Source: Apostichopus japonicus
Lineage: Eukaryota > Echinodermata > Holothuroidea > Aspidochirotida > Stichopodidae
Assembly: GCF_037975245.1 (NCBI RefSeq)
Contig: NC_092568.1
Location: 39,938,631 to 40,002,630, forward strand
Direction of reading: 5' to 3'
Length of the DNA stretch: 64,000 nt
Part shown: one piece after another, positions 62,301 to 64,000 of the stretch
How positions within the stretch are numbered: position 1 is the stretch's first letter
Layout of the letters: the number at the start of each line of letters is the position of its first letter
Notes under the pieces: model-generated
Told to the model about the DNA's origin: nothing
Database searches by the model: none
What the model saw: the letters and a program-made list of their open reading frames with translations, nothing else
Made by a program: the position numbers and the translations under genes

Positions 62301-63472
62301 TTCAATGAATGTAGACATGAATACATTTGTTTTTATTTGGATTTGTTTCTGAGGCAATTAATCTCTGCTGTACCACGACAGTACATGAACGGTTCAAGTG
62401 TTATTGATTCAACAACCTACTATAATATGTGGGACACAAGTGCAACCAAGCTATATCCAGCTCTTCTCTCGTCCTTTGGATGATAGGGGCGACTACACTT
62501 TCACGCTGAGACAAACTTATGACTTTTACAAACACTTCCTGCATGCTCCCAGGGCTGTTATTTTACGTCCCCATCCCATGGTCGTGATTGAAACTTGGCC
62601 TTCAGCCACTTTCCCCGAATGCTGAGAGGTGGTTAACCTGTAGATAACTGAACTATTTTAAGGGACACAGTGAAACAGCTGGGCTTAAAATTCGGACCAC
62701 ACAGTTGGCCCAGTTGGGCCCAGTGTGGGTTTCACTTGGGTCAAGCCCAATCAACTGGACCCAAAATGGGTCCCATTTGGGCCCCATGCAGTTAGCCTGA
62801 TTGGGCACAGTATAGGTTCTGTGTGGGCCAAAACGATTGGGGCCCAGAATGGGTCCCAGGTGGGCCCCATACAGCTGGCCCGGTTGGTCCCCGTATGGGA
62901 TTGGTTTGGGCCCCAATCAGTCTTGCCCAACTGGGACCAGTTTGGGCCACTCGTGGGCCCCAATCTGTTTGGCCCAATTGGGTCCTGTGTGGAACGGAAT
63001 GACAAATCTGAATGGGCCCCAATTGGGAAGCCCAATTGGGGCCCACTTGGCAGCCCGAGTGAAACCCAATTGGGCCCCAACTGGGCATGCTGGCTGGGAA
63101 ATGGTCTGTTTGCTATTTAAATTCATCATGTTTATTAGCTTTCAGCTTTATTTGTTTTGATCATCATATTTATATGACTTTGAAGGTTCAGACCACGGTA
63201 GGAAAATATGTACCTACCATGGAGGGTATGTGACCTGCTCCTGGGTGCTATTAATATGTTATTAAGCTCTTTGATAATTTGAAGAGATGAGTGTTCCGTT
63301 GACTACTAATGCTATTATTGTAGCAGGCATTGACAGAAAATCTGAGAATAATTGCACAGGCTTGGATGCTAACGTTAATGAGATTTATATTCCACCTCAT
63401 GAAAAGCTCGATCTGCATATAGATCCTGTCTACTATATTCAAACATCTATTGTCATTCTTAAAGATCAATAG
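59389..63472 (+). CDS. SGNH-hydrolase-like protein, two exons seen (partial, one frameshift)
   Basis: Exon A (about 59389-59957, after a possible acceptor TTTCATAG, donor ATTC|GTAAAT) has INFLFVTDSTAYS, RRGATVADLL, VILRCAAGINNLTEF and PIIVAFITIPTASFVKFRES, then an LDNQLDAVNLFI helix. The Asp-Ser of block I and the GxN-N-L of block III suggest an SGNH/GDSL hydrolase fold, an esterase-type family. Exon C (63324-63472, acceptor TAGCAG, a tandem NAGNAG site) ends KLDLHIDPVYY, SIVILKDQ, stop. DLHIDP is reminiscent of the block V His region. Both borders are phase 1, so A joins C in frame; AATAAA follows at 63551. One extra T in CATTTAAC (59635-59638) shifts the frame in exon A and may be a sequence error. 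Block spacing is imperfect, so activity is doubtful. Such ORFs also occur in retroelements. Confidence 0.45.
59958..60900. other. Intron of the SGNH-like gene, first part
   Basis: AT-rich with no further exon recognised. The 64-codon frame at 60596-60790 contains a hydrophobic stretch (IWLIYVLILLLGGLTLF) that could be a membrane helix, but nothing supports it as a gene. Confidence 0.35.
60905..61240 (+). repeat. ~52 bp AT-rich minisatellite
   Basis: GTTTAATTGA / GTTCAATTGTT-type words recur at 60971, 61023, 61075, 61128 and 61186 (intervals 52, 52, 53, 58), with intervening TTTTTCTGCAAAAT and CATATCTCGTCAATTGG. About five to six degenerate copies. Confidence 0.75.
61260..61660. repeat. Poly-C/poly-G patches with MITE-like end
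   Basis: Poly-C at 61267-61282, poly-G at 61537-61550 and poly-C at 61614-61623. The sequence then ends GGCCTTAGCTACGTCCCTG at 61649, similar to the GCTACGCCCCTG end of the hAT-like MITEs. The duplicated phrase CAGTTGGAATTT occurs twice in between. Probably a decayed MITE copy. Confidence 0.4.
61661..62699. other. Intron, no assigned gene
   Basis: Open frames at 62250-62483 and 62398-62625 (+) overlap and have rather protein-like composition (for example PRQYMNGSSVIDSTTYYNMW, and HAPRAVILRPHPMVVIETWP in the other frame). They could be exons, but the possible acceptor at 62381 (CACGACAG) would need phase 0, which does not fit exon A (phase 1). Left unassigned. Confidence 0.3.
62700..63098 (+). 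repeat. GGGCCCAATTGGG-type minisatellite
   Basis: Irregular tandem repetition of TTGGGCC, CCCAATTGGG and GTGGGCCCC words with 20-45 bp spacing, ending in the 44 bp inverted terminus. Because the motif is nearly palindromic, long open frames rich in Gly, Pro, Trp and Asn appear in five of six frames; none is a gene. Confidence 0.85.
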
Positions 63473-64000
63473 TGCTTGTTTACATGCAAAACTGCAAGGA
63501 GCCTTAATTGTGTTGCTAGAGCTATGAGATCAGAACATTAGTTGTAGAATAATAAATACAAGGAGTACTATAATGAGTTGAGTGCTACAAGCACATATCA
63601 CATGACCCTCCATGGATGGTTGGTTTCCTTGCATTTCTCCTCATCGAAAATGTCAGTCCAGGTTAATGTATACACAGATGATATGAGGGTTTTCTGGTTG
63701 GTAGTTTTGGCCAGAGCATACATGCAGGTGCTACCCCCCCCCCCCTCCACCAGACCACATTGAGCCCTTGCTTACCCCAGACTTCCCCAGGTCAAAACAA
63801 TCAATTTGCTTCCTGGCTTCCTCCTGTAACACAGTAATCAGTGACCTATCTCCTTTCAGCCCCTCCCCCACCCACCTTCTGGGAAATATGGCACGATCAC
63901 TAATCACCATTTCTGTATATTATTAGCATTATAAAGTTTATGTTAGCACCTGTTAACATTCATGAACTGCTTGCTGTGAATTAACAGAAGATTATATTGA
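63473..64000. other. 3' flank of the SGNH-like gene
   Basis: AATAAA at 63551-63556, about 80 bp after the stop codon, is a plausible polyadenylation signal. A poly-C run lies at 63734-63746. No further gene is seen before the window ends. Confidence 0.4.

Larger units (their letters stand above)
57828..63098. mobile_element. Candidate 5.27 kb element with 44 bp inverted ends
   Basis: 57828-57871 and the reverse complement of 63055-63098 agree in 43 of 44 bases. Both begin CCCAGCCAGCATGCCCAG and continue through GGCCCAATTGGGTTTCACTC. Inside each end lie irregular tandem words of the GGGCCCAATTGGG type (57838-58160 on the left, 62700-63098 on the right), so the pair resembles a foldback element with arms of uneven length. 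Flanks share only AAA. Neither end has a partner closer than the other, which favours one element. Against this, the SGNH-like gene has one exon inside and its last exon outside the interval. Confidence 0.5.

Noticed and set aside
62250-62625. Two overlapping plus-strand frames that might be an extra exon of the SGNH-like gene.
   Set aside because: The only plausible acceptor (62381) needs phase 0 while the upstream exon ends in phase 1, and both frames hit stops without a donor; not enough to call.
62653-63160. Several overlapping Gly/Pro/Trp/Asn-rich frames on both strands.
   Set aside because: They are reading frames of the near-palindromic GGGCCCAATTGGG minisatellite; five frames are open together, which is not how a gene looks.

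Overview
The window looks like nuclear DNA of a marine invertebrate, most likely a deuterostome and quite possibly an echinoderm. The signs are AT-rich DNA with long introns, poly-G/poly-C runs, clusters of TAGGCCTA-like words, Ty3/gypsy and hAT-like relics, THAP and C2H2 zinc-finger gene debris, and no compact bacterial-style operons. The organism call is an inference. It rests on sequence texture and gene families, not on a marker gene.

Layout. 1-9.2 kb is a nest of dead or fragmentary mobile DNA. A Ty3/gypsy retroelement on the minus strand (tRNA-Leu primer-binding site at 8717-8734, gag end and protease at 7.6-8.3 kb, reverse transcriptase at 2.6-3.35 kb) is split by two other pieces. One is a foldback-type element with long mirrored arms made of ~142-158 bp sub-repeats (about 4386-7590). 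The other is a small region where a THAP exon (+) and a P2X7-like cysteine-rich exon (-) run into each other (3643-4179). 9.2-20.8 kb is mostly intergenic, with microsatellites, a hAT-like MITE and its relatives, and a three-exon SAM-domain gene (14102-17403, +) carrying one frameshift.

20813-54690 is the dominant feature: a ~34 kb head-to-tail satellite of about 50 units. The unit is usually ~648 bp and is itself built from four diverged copies of one ~242 bp ancestral monomer (98 + 241 + 242 + 67 bp). Length variants differ by one monomer, and blocks of three or four units are duplicated. The strand is markedly asymmetric in G-runs. An 883 bp element with 14 bp terminal inverted repeats sits cleanly inside the last units.

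54.7-64 kb holds, right against the array, a broken C2H2 zinc-finger gene (minus strand, ~8 fingers) interrupted by a ~508 bp LTR-like insertion with a 6 bp target duplication. Next come a palindromic AT-rich foldback (56.2-57.0 kb), a pair of near-identical 44 bp inverted termini 5.27 kb apart made of GGGCCCAATTGGG-type repeats, and a plus-strand gene with SGNH-hydrolase-like motifs. That gene's exon at 59389-59957 and its last exon at 63324-63472 are compatible in splice phase.

No pathway or operon is encoded here. The genes look independent and most are damaged. The strongest material for follow-up is the nested higher-order satellite, the foldback elements, the convergent THAP/P2X7-like exon pair, and the two short multi-exon genes (SAM and SGNH-like).
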